Source: Sinorhizobium meliloti 4H41
GTDB taxonomy: Bacteria; Pseudomonadota; Alphaproteobacteria; Rhizobiales; Rhizobiaceae
Reading direction: 5' to 3'
Assembly: GCF_000375585.1 (NCBI RefSeq)
Contig: NZ_AQWP01000008.1
Coordinates: 62,001 to 126,000, forward strand
Length of the DNA stretch: 64,000 bases
The translations under genes and the position numbers were made by a program. Below, piece by piece: positions 1-7,689 of the stretch. The notes under the pieces are model-generated. The model ran no database searches. It had not been told where the DNA came from and worked only from the letters and a program-made list of their open reading frames with translations. Position 1 is the stretch's first letter, and every line of letters starts with the position of its first letter.

Positions 1-1
1 C

Positions 2-421
2 CCGCGCGTCGGTGCCCTCGACGTCGTCGCCGAACCAGCGATCGCCAACGGCATGCCGGCGGAGGAGGCCAAGGCGGTCGCCAAAACCCTGCTGAAACGG
101 CTGCGCATCCCTGAGCGTCTCTGGTCCCTGGCGCCAGCCACCTTCTCCGGCGGCGAGCAGCAGCGCGTCAACATCGCCCGTGGCTTCATGGTCGACTATC
201 CGGTCCTGCTGCTCGACGAACCGACCGCCTCGCTCGACGCCGTTAATCGCGCGACCGTCGTTGGTCTGATCAACGAGGCGAAGGCTCGCGGCGCTGCCAT
301 CGTCGGCATCTTTCACGACGAGGAAGTGCGCGAATCCGCTGCTGACAGATTGTTCGGGATCGGCAGTCAGTCGGCCGCCATGGCACTACCGGCTGTTGCC
401 CTGACGGAGGCGTGCGCCTGA
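2..421 (+). CDS. phnL: Phosphonate C-P lyase ABC-type subunit PhnL (3' part)
   Basis: The open frame runs in from the left edge, so the N-terminus with the Walker A motif is missing. The visible part has the ABC signature ([14 protein letters not shown], near 150-185) and the Walker B/D-loop ([11 protein letters not shown], near 207-240), followed by the usual H-loop histidine (GIFHDE). PhnL is an ATPase-like subunit of the carbon-phosphorus lyase pathway for phosphonate use. The identification rests on the PhnL-like motif spacing plus the downstream DUF1045 and phnN genes. The stop codon overlaps the next start (TGATG), so translation is probably coupled. Confidence 0.88.
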   Translation, partial: PRVGALDVVAEPAIANGMPAEEAKAVAKTLLKRLRIPERLWSLAPATFSGGEQQRVNIARGFMVDYPVLLLDEPTASLDAVNRATVVGLINEAKARGAAIVGIFHDEEVRESAADRLFGIGSQSAAMALPAVALTEACA

Positions 422-1137
422 TGCCGGAACCATCCACTCCTCGCTATGCCATCTACTACACACCGGCTCGGGAACATCCGTTGACCGGGGCGGCGAGTGC
501 ATGGCTTGGCCATGATCCGTTCGGCAGAACTGATGTAACCGGCGCCGCTCGATCGGAAGCAGACGCCCTTCTAACTTCTGAGCCGCGCCGATATGGTTTT
601 CACGCAACGCTCAAGGCGCCGTTCCGGTTGAGAGAAGGCGCATCGGTCGATGAGTTGGAATGGGCGCTCAGCAGCTTCGCTTCGTCGCGGCCACCTTGCC
701 CGATCGGATCATTGAAGATCGATCTTCTCGGCGGCTTCTTTGCGCTCGCTCCCGCCACTCCCATCCCGGCCTTGCGCGGTTTTGCTGCGCAGATTGTCGA
801 AGAGTTCGACCGGTTCCGGGCCCCGATGAATTCACCGGAACTGCAGCGGCGGCTGCAACGTCCGCTCGATGAAGTCGAGACCTCCCATCTCGTCCAATGG
901 GGCTACCCCTATGTCCTCGATCGATTTTCCTTTCATATGACGCTGACCGACCGAGTTCCGGAAGAGGGCCGCGCGCGAACGAGGGCGCGCTTGGAAAAGG
1001 TCTTCCAGCCGCACCTGTCCGAGGATTTCCGCATCGACACCCTGTCCCTGTTCGTTCAGGAGGACGGCGGGGGCAATTTCGTCGTTCGTTCGCAGTTCGC
1101 CTTGAAAGGCGAAGCGTTGCTTCAGACGGCGATCTGA
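421..1137 (+). CDS. DUF1045 phosphonate-metabolism protein
   Basis: A protein of about 238 residues that starts at the ATG overlapping the phnL stop; an in-frame GTG at 412 is a less likely start. It contains two short H-x-T/S-like motifs of the 2H phosphoesterase type (FHATLKAPFRL near residue 60 and FHMTLTDRV near residue 170). DUF1045 proteins regularly sit in phn operons and are thought to act as cyclic phosphodiesterases or accessory factors. The position between phnL and phnN supports the family call. The exact reaction is inferred. Confidence 0.85.
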   Translation: MPEPSTPRYAIYYTPAREHPLTGAASAWLGHDPFGRTDVTGAARSEADALLTSEPRRYGFHATLKAPFRLREGASVDELEWALSSFASSRPPCPIGSLKIDLLGGFFALAPATPIPALRGFAAQIVEEFDRFRAPMNSPELQRRLQRPLDEVETSHLVQWGYPYVLDRFSFHMTLTDRVPEEGRARTRARLEKVFQPHLSEDFRIDTLSLFVQEDGGGNFVVRSQFALKGEALLQTAI

Positions 1138-1142
1138 GGCCA

Positions 1143-1712
1143 ATGATGTCGCCCCGCGGAGCACTTGCCATTGTTGTGGGGCCAAGCGGTGCGGGCAAAG
1201 ACACGTTGATCGAATACGTGCGAAGCCGGCTCAAAGATGATCCTCGCGTTCGCTTCGTACGCCGGCTCATCAGTCGGCCAGTCGCGGTCGGGGAGGACCA
1301 TGAGGCGGTTGACTATGACGAGTTCCAGCGGCGGCTTCTCGCAGGCGCCTACGGGCTTCATTGGCAGGCGCATGGCCTCTGCTATGGCATTCCCTCGGAA
1401 ATCGATAAGTGGCTAGAGCAGGGCGATATCGTTGTGGCCAATGGCTCTCGCGCCGTCCTTTCGAAAGCCCGGCGGCAATACCCGCAACTGCTTGTCATCA
1501 ACGTCACCGCGCCAATAGACGTCTTGGCAAGGCGTCTGGTCGAACGGGGACGCGAAAATCTAGAAAGCATCAGGGGGCGTTTAATCCGAAGTGATGAATA
1601 TCTGGTCGATGGTGCTGACGTGGTGCATATCGACAACTCGGGTTCGGTGGAGGCGGCTGGGGAACGCCTTCTTGCCGCGTTTGTTGCACAGGTTGGGCGG
1701 GCGAAGCAATGA
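1143..1712 (+). CDS. phnN: Ribose 1,5-bisphosphate phosphokinase PhnN
   Basis: About 189 residues, guanylate-kinase-like. A P-loop GPSGAGKDT lies near residues 13-21. PhnN converts ribose 1,5-bisphosphate to PRPP, the last step that returns the sugar from C-P lyase catabolism. The start is the ATG at 1143, six bases after the DUF1045 stop; a second in-frame ATG follows at once. The frame is open further upstream, but that part overlaps the previous gene. Length and the phnL-DUF1045-phnN order match rhizobial phosphonate operons. Confidence 0.9.
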   Translation: MMSPRGALAIVVGPSGAGKDTLIEYVRSRLKDDPRVRFVRRLISRPVAVGEDHEAVDYDEFQRRLLAGAYGLHWQAHGLCYGIPSEIDKWLEQGDIVVANGSRAVLSKARRQYPQLLVINVTAPIDVLARRLVERGRENLESIRGRLIRSDEYLVDGADVVHIDNSGSVEAAGERLLAAFVAQVGRAKQ

Positions 1713-1899
1713 GGCGGTGCATCGAAGTCCCGAGGCGATCTGGGAGGAAATTCCCCAATGATCGACGCGCGGCACTTATCCCGACTCGTTGGATACGGGC
1801 CAAAGCTATGTGAGCAATTCGCTTTATCTACTGGCACTACACTGTCGGGTGGACCGCAGTCCGTGCCCAACTTCGCTACTGGGAGCAGACCTATGCAGC

Positions 1900-2030
1900 A
1901 TGGCCTGCGTGGCCATGGTTCACGCGAAGAGCTTGAGATCTCGCCTTTGGCCGTCTCCTCGGAGGTTCCAAAGAGCCGAACAAGGTCTCGGGTACGGACC
2001 TCACCTTTCCGTCTCAATCATCCGAAAAAT
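1900..2030 (-). pseudogene. Remnant of a DeoR-type regulator (HTH part)
   Basis: On the minus strand from 2017 the frame reads RRKGEVRTRDLVRLFGTSEET, very like the winged HTH of DeoR-family sugar regulators. One frame over, the text continues RRDLKLF, also typical of the family, and then stops. The match is therefore split by a frameshift and cut after about 40 codons. Nothing else in 1713-2069 looks coding. It is probably debris of a transcription factor once next to the phn operon. Recognised by motif only, without a database search. Confidence 0.55.
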
Positions 2031-2069
2031 TCATCAGCTCTCTGACATCTGACGTTTGAAGGTCCATTC

Positions 2070-2735
2070 CTATCGGTCCTGTCGTGTCGCCGAATTCGGA
2101 ACCCCCAGATGAAGGCCCTTACGGTCCATTCGCGACCGGAGCCTTTCCCTAACGATGTGCCAATCGTCGCCCAGGCAGCTGGCGACAGCCAAGTCGCAAA
2201 TCTCGCCCGTGCTCAATCGGAATCGACTTCTGAGAACTCCTTCCTGCACGAAGCCAATCCGATCGAGAAACCCAAGCATCTTCACATTCTCGGTATGAAC
2301 AAAATATTCGCATCGATTGACCCTCAGATCTTCATAGAGATGTTTCAGCAGCAAAAAAGTCGCTTCCGCGTTTACGTTGGTGCCCCAGGCATGCGGCGAC
2401 AGCCAGGTGCTGCCAACCGTCACACGCCCTTCGTAGACATCTATATCCTTGAATCCGGATGCCCCGACAATTTTGCCGGCGCCAGCAGTCCTAACCGCAT
2501 AGACCCGCCGTTGCCTGTCCACCGTTTCTGCGATCATCCTGACGAACCAATCCCGAAATCCTAAAGCGGTTGCGCCATTCGTCCCGAGAAATTGCCAGAT
2601 TCTCTCATCGGCCGCGGCGCTGCGGAGCTCTTCCTCGTGGCCCTCATTCAGCGGCTCCAGGACGATGTTGTCACTCCGGATTGGTCTCGGAGCGCTTAGG
2701 AAGGGATCAGTCATTTCAAAGACCGCTGCTTTCAT
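2070..2735 (-). CDS. GNAT-family (RimJ/RimL-like) N-acetyltransferase
   Basis: 221 residues. The central block (WLSPHAWGTNVNAEA... near 110-125) corresponds to the acetyl-CoA-binding region of RimJ/RimL-like enzymes, and NVKMLGFLDRIGFVQEGVLR near 150-170 is the usual end of the fold. A strong ribosome site (GAGGAGG, 8 bases before ATG) fixes the start. It is the last gene of the minus-strand group led by the sigma-54 promoter at 6727, 162 bases after the asparagine synthase-like gene. The substrate is unknown. It may acetylate the amine made or carried by the operon product; that is inference. Confidence 0.85.
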   Translation of the reverse strand: MKAAVFEMTDPFLSAPRPIRSDNIVLEPLNEGHEEELRSAAADERIWQFLGTNGATALGFRDWFVRMIAETVDRQRRVYAVRTAGAGKIVGASGFKDIDVYEGRVTVGSTWLSPHAWGTNVNAEATFLLLKHLYEDLRVNRCEYFVHTENVKMLGFLDRIGFVQEGVLRSRFRLSTGEICDLAVASCLGDDWHIVRERLRSRMDRKGLHLGVPNSATRQDR

Positions 2736-2897
2736 TGCCTATCCTCCTCATCAGATTGGCCGGCGCGGACAGCGAAATGCGATTGGCGACCGAACGGGAA
2801 AGTCAGGCCGAACGGGCCTGCGAGAATCAGAATGGCGGCGAACGGCAACCCTTCGAGGGTTTGCAAGCCCTCTTTCCGACGGCACCGCGCAAAACCG

Positions 2898-4778
2898 TTA
2901 GTGCTGTCGCAGGAAGATTTCGAGATTGCTGATGAGCCAAAATTGCCTCCCAAATGCATCGGTCGCGCGAGCAGCCTTCGCGTCGTACCAGCGTCTAAGC
3001 GCCCCGACATCGATGAAGTCGGCGATAGCAGGGGTGCTCTTAAATAACAGGTCTCGAAAAGGACGCGATCCCTCGCCGGCTGCCCAGTTACCCAACGGCA
3101 ACGGAAAACCGAGCTTTTTGCGTGTGATGACGGACGACGGCAGCACTTGGGTGTAGGCGTCCCGCAACGGCACTTTTGAGACGTCCAAACGCTCGCTAAA
3201 CGAGCTGACCGGCGTTGTGAAAGCCTTTACCGCGGCCCACCTGCTGCGCCAGCGCAGACGCTCTGCGGGCCGCATCGATAGCGCCCGCTCGACGATCCGA
3301 TGATCGGTGAAGGGAACACGAGCCTCGACACCCGCTGCCATCGTCGTGTTGTCGACCATCTCCAGCAGGGCGGTCAAATGATGTTCAACGAAGAAGCGGG
3401 CTATGCGAGCGGCTGGACTGTCACCTGCCGAAAAGTATGTCTCTTTCATCCACCCGATCAGCGTCTCGTCATCGTTGATTGCATGGCTCCACGCCTTCTT
3501 GGCCAGCGATAGTTTTTCGTCAATCGGGAAATACGCGTACTGATTTAAGAACAGCTCGAATTCCGAGCACCGTTCGTTCGGCAGGCCGATATGTTGCCGT
3601 AATCTGCGGCCGAACCGGGCGGGAATCCACGCAAGCCCGCTGTCGCGCATCAAATCGAAGGGCAGTCGATAGATCCGACTGTATCCGGCAAAGAGTTCGT
3701 CAGCGCCTTCACCAGTTAGCACGACTTTGTAGTCCGCCCCGACACGTTGCGCGAGGAGGTGCATAGCCGTTTCATTGTGCATGCCAAGCGGATGACAACG
3801 GAGTGCAATAAGTCTCGTTACGGTATCAATGTCAGTCGTCGACTTCAGGGGAACGAGGCGGTGAGGTGCACCTATCGCTGCCGCGACTTCAGCGGCAAAC
3901 GGACTTTCGTCATAGCCCTCTCCTTCGACGACCCCCGTGAAACAAGTGGGTTTCACCGATGAGCGATTGGTGATCTCGTAAGCAACGATGCTGGAATCCA
4001 AGCCTCCAGACAGGAGCGCCGCCACCGGTGTGTCTGCGACGAGGTGTTCCTCAACAGCGGCGCCGATCATATGGCGAATACGGGCGTTTTCCACCTTGCC
4101 CGGTTTTGGCGACCACCATCGCTCGTGCAGCCGCTCGCCTCCCTGCAAGCGCATCCAAGTGCCGGGAGGCATCTTCTTGATGTTGCTAAACAGCGAACGC
4201 TCGCCAAAGACGGCGCGGAACGAAAGGAAGCTCGACACCCCGATCGGATCAATGGACGCATTGACACCGGGCCAACGAAGAATTGCTGAGGGCTGCGAAG
4301 CGAAAGCAAGGCCGGTCGGCGTATCAGCGTAGTAGAGAGGCTTTATTCCTAGACGATCGCGAACCAAGAATGTGGCTTGAGAGCGCGGATCATGGAGCGC
4401 AAAGGCGAACATCCCTCGAAACATGTGTAGGCAGTCGGGCCCCCACCTGGCGAAGGCCTTGCAGATCACCTCCGTATCGGACGCGGTGCGAAATATCGCT
4501 CCTTCCTTCTCTAGCCCGACGCGAAGTTCCCGGAAGTTGTAGATTTCGCCATTGTAGGTGACGACAATCCCGGTGTCCGCTTCAACGAACGGCTGATTGG
4601 AACGAGGGTCGAGATCGATAATCGAAAGCCGGCGATGGGCAAACCCAAAATTCCGGCCAATGTAGCAACCGGCGGCATCTGGTCCGCGATGGGCAATCTC
4701 TTCCGCGCAGCGCTCCAAAACGTCTCTCGAGAGGGAGGTATCACACGCATGGGCTATGAAACCAAAAATGCCGCACAA
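2898..4778 (-). CDS. asnB: Glutamine-hydrolysing asparagine synthase-like amidotransferase
   Basis: 626 residues with the full class II layout. The catalytic Cys follows the start directly (MCGIFGF), the glutaminase domain spans about 1-210, and the synthetase domain carries the PP-loop LLSGGLDSS near residue 257. Both halves look intact, so glutamine-dependent amidation of a carboxylate is expected. The start codon is TTG at 4778, five bases after AAGGAGG and required to place Cys at position 2. Paralogs of AsnB often serve natural-product or surface-polymer pathways. In this operon a specialised amidation is more likely than housekeeping asparagine synthesis (inferred). Confidence 0.9.
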   Translation of the reverse strand: MCGIFGFIAHACDTSLSRDVLERCAEEIAHRGPDAAGCYIGRNFGFAHRRLSIIDLDPRSNQPFVEADTGIVVTYNGEIYNFRELRVGLEKEGAIFRTASDTEVICKAFARWGPDCLHMFRGMFAFALHDPRSQATFLVRDRLGIKPLYYADTPTGLAFASQPSAILRWPGVNASIDPIGVSSFLSFRAVFGERSLFSNIKKMPPGTWMRLQGGERLHERWWSPKPGKVENARIRHMIGAAVEEHLVADTPVAALLSGGLDSSIVAYEITNRSSVKPTCFTGVVEGEGYDESPFAAEVAAAIGAPHRLVPLKSTTDIDTVTRLIALRCHPLGMHNETAMHLLAQRVGADYKVVLTGEGADELFAGYSRIYRLPFDLMRDSGLAWIPARFGRRLRQHIGLPNERCSEFELFLNQYAYFPIDEKLSLAKKAWSHAINDDETLIGWMKETYFSAGDSPAARIARFFVEHHLTALLEMVDNTTMAAGVEARVPFTDHRIVERALSMRPAERLRWRSRWAAVKAFTTPVSSFSERLDVSKVPLRDAYTQVLPSSVITRKKLGFPLPLGNWAAGEGSRPFRDLLFKSTPAIADFIDVGALRRWYDAKAARATDAFGRQFWLISNLEIFLRQH

Positions 4779-4829
4779 TGTAGCCTCCTTCCCGCAGTCC
4801 GAGCCTTTTTTCTAGGGGCGCCAGCATGG

Positions 4830-5765
4830 TTATCGCACGACGTCTGACAGGCTTTCCGTAGCCTTGGCCGCAATCATCTGTATGCAGCCGTCTCCAAACC
4901 AAAACCTGGCGAGCGGGTGGTCGTAGTGCAGATACATGGGAGCCAGAAACCGGCGAAGATTTTTGAAGCCTTTCGTGTATCTTGAGACCCGACGTACCGC
5001 CTCGAAACCGTTCTCGCGATACCAGTCACGCATTTGTTGTTCGGTAAAGGCGAACTCGTGATACGTCGGCGCCTGGAACCGATCGCGCAATGTGACGAAA
5101 AGATCGTCGTCGAAAAGGCTGCGCAGGAAGTTTTCCTCGCCATTCACCGAGGGGCGCTCATGTCCGCTCCTGATGGCGAAAATCCAGTCGAGAGCCTCTT
5201 GCGCCGTCCTACCGTCGAGATTGTCAACCGTTTGCCGGAACTGGGCATCCGAAGCGTACAGTTCGCGCAAATGATTGATGCAACGATATAGAACACCATT
5301 TCCGGTCCCCATGATCGTGAGGAAGAAGTGACCGCCGGCGCGCGTCACCCGCGCCAGTTCATCGAACCCTTGTCGCGGATCAGCCGTGTGAGGTAGAACA
5401 CCGGCGCAGTGCACAAAGTCAAAGCTGTTGTCATCAAATGGCAGATTGAGAACACTTCCACCGACAAGCGATGATCGAGCACCGAATTTCGATAATCGAC
5501 GCGCGGCGCAATCCATCCATTCCTCACCGAGCTCGAGCGAAATGACTTTTGCGGCGCCTTTTTCCAGAAACGCGTAGGATGCATTCGCGTTGGAGCCGCA
5601 GCCGGCATCGAGGATGTTCAGTCCACGAAAACCGCCTGGATCAAATCCGAAATACTCCTCATCGATCAACGACACTAACCGGCTAAAGATATGCTCATCC
5701 TCTTCCTGCTGTCGCTGATAGCGATCAAAGACTGCACGTGTTTCGACCTCGAATGCCGTATCCAT
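4830..5765 (-). CDS. Class I SAM-dependent methyltransferase
   Basis: 311 residues. Motif I is LNILDAGCGSNAN near residue 50, with an acidic end of strand 2 (VISLELG), FDFVHCAGVLPH (motif II/post-II) and a long C-terminal part that could bind the acceptor. A ribosome site AGGAGG sits 7 bases before the ATG. It lies between the CDP-alcohol phosphatidyltransferase and the asparagine synthase-like gene with short gaps, so co-transcription is likely. The substrate is unknown. Sequence does not show UbiE, PmtA or other named signatures clearly enough to specify. Confidence 0.85.
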   Translation of the reverse strand: MDTAFEVETRAVFDRYQRQQEEDEHIFSRLVSLIDEEYFGFDPGGFRGLNILDAGCGSNANASYAFLEKGAAKVISLELGEEWMDCAARRLSKFGARSSLVGGSVLNLPFDDNSFDFVHCAGVLPHTADPRQGFDELARVTRAGGHFFLTIMGTGNGVLYRCINHLRELYASDAQFRQTVDNLDGRTAQEALDWIFAIRSGHERPSVNGEENFLRSLFDDDLFVTLRDRFQAPTYHEFAFTEQQMRDWYRENGFEAVRRVSRYTKGFKNLRRFLAPMYLHYDHPLARFWFGDGCIQMIAAKATESLSDVVR

Positions 5766-5782
5766 TGCTTCTCCTCCTGACG

Positions 5783-6394
5783 TTACCTTCCCAGCCCGCC
5801 AGCAAGCAGTCCGATGGATCCCACTGCCGCGAGCGTCAGGTTTGTGAGCCGCAGTTTGTTGCCCGTGCCGGGAAACCTGAAGGTTGAGAGATGAAGGACC
5901 GAAAGCATAAACGCCGCCCCGATCAAGACAGTCCCAAGGCTTTGGATCGGGAAATAGCGGTTCGCAGCAAAGAGAAACGCCAAGACGAATAGATCGTTGT
6001 TGAGAGGCAGTCCTCTACCGAATCCATCGGCATCGAGCCCAATTGTTAAAAAATAGCTCAGCCGCAGCGCTCCGGATAGAACCAGACACACAGCAGCTAG
6101 AAACGCGGGAACTGAAAACGCGTTAAATGACAAAATCAAAATCGCAGGGAAAACCGCAGCGTAAATCAGATCAGCGAGTCCATCGAAGGCGCGCCCGAAT
6201 TGCGCCATCACGGCCGTGCGATTCGGCGAGCTTTTTGCAATCATGCCATCGGCGTCATCCGCTAAGAGCGCCCATAGTGCGAAACAAATGCCGGCATCGA
6301 AACGTTCGACAAGCACCAAGTAAATCGCGCTCATTGCAAATATCAGTCCAAGGGCGGTCACAGCATTTGCAGCATCGAAGAGATAGCGGATCAT
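5783..6394 (-). CDS. CDP-alcohol phosphatidyltransferase family membrane protein
   Basis: 203 residues with several hydrophobic helices. The family motif D-x2-D-G-x2-A...G-x3-D-x3-D is present (DDADGMIAK...GRAFDGLADLI, near residues 46-78). Such enzymes swap CMP of a CDP-activated lipid for an alcohol, as in phosphatidylserine, -glycerol or -inositol synthesis. One motif position is changed (usual Arg after Ala is Lys). The layout of six or so helices fits PssA/PgsA-like proteins, but the alcohol acceptor cannot be read from sequence. It has its own good ribosome site (AAGGA) and is second in the sigma-54 operon. Confidence 0.85.
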   Translation of the reverse strand: MIRYLFDAANAVTALGLIFAMSAIYLVLVERFDAGICFALWALLADDADGMIAKSSPNRTAVMAQFGRAFDGLADLIYAAVFPAILILSFNAFSVPAFLAAVCLVLSGALRLSYFLTIGLDADGFGRGLPLNNDLFVLAFLFAANRYFPIQSLGTVLIGAAFMLSVLHLSTFRFPGTGNKLRLTNLTLAAVGSIGLLAGGLGR

Positions 6395-6400
6395 TTTTCC

Positions 6401-6682
6401 TTACCTCGCCGCCGACAGCAGAGCTCCGGCTGCGTACTCTTTCGAGTCTCTTGAGCGGGAGGCCAAGCCGAATGAATTGCTCTGCGACGTAGAGGGCTTC
6501 TTGACTGCCGTTCTCGTGCCATTTGAGTTCTTCCCGGCGAGCTGCGGCGAGCGGCAGCCCGACGGTAGATGCGCGAGTCGTTTCTCAGTGTGGGCTCTGC
6601 TTATCGTTCGAAGCGTTGCGCCATCAAATCGCATGAGATCCATCACGTTGGCGTTCACTGAAAATGCCGTCAGCTTGCCCAT
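6401..6682 (-). CDS. Small protein of unknown function heading the sigma-54 operon
   Basis: 93 residues from the ATG at 6682, chosen because the strong GGAGGG site ends seven bases before it; the in-frame ATG at 6688 is too close to that site. The N-terminal 20 residues (GKLTAFSVNANVMDLMRFDG) are neutral to hydrophobic. The rest is basic and rich in Ser, Asn, Lys and Arg, without a clear signal peptide or helix. I do not recognise a family. The stop lies six bases before the CDP-alcohol phosphatidyltransferase start, and the promoter at 6727-6741 is 45 bases upstream, so it is almost surely the first gene of this operon. Confidence 0.6.
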   Translation of the reverse strand: MGKLTAFSVNANVMDLMRFDGATLRTISRAHTEKRLAHLPSGCRSPQLAGKNSNGTRTAVKKPSTSQSNSFGLASRSRDSKEYAAGALLSAAR

Positions 6683-6726
6683 TGTCATCCCTCCTTCAAC
6701 TCAAATGAATACATCAGGGACCATGT

Positions 6727-6741
6727 GCAAGTAGTGTGCCG
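6727..6741 (-). promoter_or_regulatory. Sigma-54 (-24/-12) promoter of the small-protein operon
   Basis: On the minus strand the bases read GGCACACTACTTGC, with the GG and GC pairs ten bases apart as sigma-54 requires. It lies 45 bases before the small-protein start. The TGT-N10-ACA site at 6835-6850 is about 95 bases upstream, a usual distance for NifA. Confidence 0.75.
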
Positions 6742-6755
6742 GATATATTGGGAAT

Positions 6756-6770
6756 GTATACGGCCTATAC
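6756..6770. repeat. Short inverted repeat GTATA-N5-TATAC
   Basis: GTATACGGCCTATAC is a perfect 5-base inverted repeat just upstream of the minus-strand -24 element. It could be a regulator-binding site, but no matching regulator is suggested by the neighbours. Confidence 0.35.
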
Positions 6771-6834
6771 TTGCTTCAGCAGTTCTCAAAAGAGTGTCTG
6801 CAAGCGTCAACTTTGGTCGGGACTCCTACATTGT

Positions 6835-6850
6835 TGTCCGCCTTCGGACA
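6835..6850. promoter_or_regulatory. NifA-type upstream activator site (TGT-N10-ACA), shared
   Basis: TGTCCGCCTTCGGACA matches the NifA site exactly. It sits between two divergent -24/-12 promoters, about 94 bases from the minus-strand one (6727-6741) and 123 bases from the plus-strand one (6973-6987), so one NifA site could serve both operons. The remaining intergenic DNA from 6689 to 7069 shows no gene. Confidence 0.75.
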
Positions 6851-6972
6851 CAAGAAAGTCACACCTACGGGACCCTCGCTGCCGACAGCAGTTATCGGGT
6901 GTGCTTGGGAAGGGCCCTCCCGCGCAAGGCAAGGCTGCTCCGCGCTAAAGAGCGCGATCCCGCCATCTAGGA

Positions 6973-6987
6973 TGGCATGGCACTTGC
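6973..6987 (+). promoter_or_regulatory. Sigma-54 promoter of the peroxiredoxin-rpoN2 operon
   Basis: TGGCATGGCACTTGC has the GG and GC pairs with ten bases between. It lies about 85 bases before the peroxiredoxin start. In Rhizobium etli the comparable prxS-rpoN2 pair is known to be sigma-54/NifA dependent. Confidence 0.85.
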
Positions 6988-7069
6988 ACGACCAGTATGT
7001 GGGCTAAGCGGATTAGCGTGAGCCTTACCTAAGCAGCAATGCGTCAGGTCTTCTTGTAGAGGAGCAATA

Positions 7070-7612
7070 TTGATGACCATCAGAAAGAAGGTCCCCTTCG
7101 TCACCTTTCGTACGCGTGTTCGCGATGAGTCTATCGCGGGGCCAAACCCATACCGGTGGGAGACCAAGACATCCGACGACTACTTCAAGGGCAAGCGGGT
7201 CATCCTGTTCTCGCTGCCGGGCGCGTTCACCCCAACCTGCTCCACCTACCAGCTGCCCGACTTCGAGGACCTCTACACCGAGTTCCGGAAGGAGCGCATC
7301 GACGAGATCTACTGTCTCTCCGTCAATGATGCATTCGTCATGAACGCCTGGAGCAGGGCCCAGGGGCTGAAGAACGTGAAGCTTATTCCCGACGGCTCGG
7401 GCGAATTCACCCGCAAGATGGGCATGCTGGTCGCCAAGGAGAATCTCGGATTCGGGATGCGCTCCTGGCGCTACGCAGCAATAATCAATAATGGCGTGGT
7501 GGAGCAGTGGTTCGAGGAGGAAGGCCTATCCGACAACTGCGATGCCGACCCCTATGGCGTCACGTCTCCACAAAATATTCTTGAAAGGCTAAAGGCCCCG
7601 GCCGCCGCATGA
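7070..7612 (+). CDS. prxS: Peroxiredoxin (Prx5/AhpE-like, symbiotic)
   Basis: 180 residues. The peroxidatic cysteine is in FSLPGAFTPTCSTYQ near residue 56, the hallmark of the Prx5 group (thiol-dependent reduction of hydrogen peroxide and organic peroxides). The start is the ATG at 7070 after GAGGAGCAATATTG. It directly precedes rpoN2 behind a sigma-54 promoter, as in R. etli, where PrxS helps protect bacteroids from peroxide. The protein should be cytoplasmic, with no signal peptide. Confidence 0.92.
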   Translation: MMTIRKKVPFVTFRTRVRDESIAGPNPYRWETKTSDDYFKGKRVILFSLPGAFTPTCSTYQLPDFEDLYTEFRKERIDEIYCLSVNDAFVMNAWSRAQGLKNVKLIPDGSGEFTRKMGMLVAKENLGFGMRSWRYAAIINNGVVEQWFEEEGLSDNCDADPYGVTSPQNILERLKAPAAA

Positions 7613-7689
7613 CCTAGAGGAGCAGCCACCGTTTCACAGCCACCATCACGCACGGCCCGGTGCGTCGCTCGACAGGAGTTTCGCTCTTC

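Noticed and set aside
1758-2052. Plus-strand frames of 87-95 codons after phnN
   Set aside because: No ribosome site, odd composition, and the opposite strand carries the DeoR relic.
2898-6682. A lasso-peptide cluster (asparagine synthase-like gene plus small protein)
   Set aside because: The synthase has a full glutaminase half, and no leader-binding or protease gene is near.
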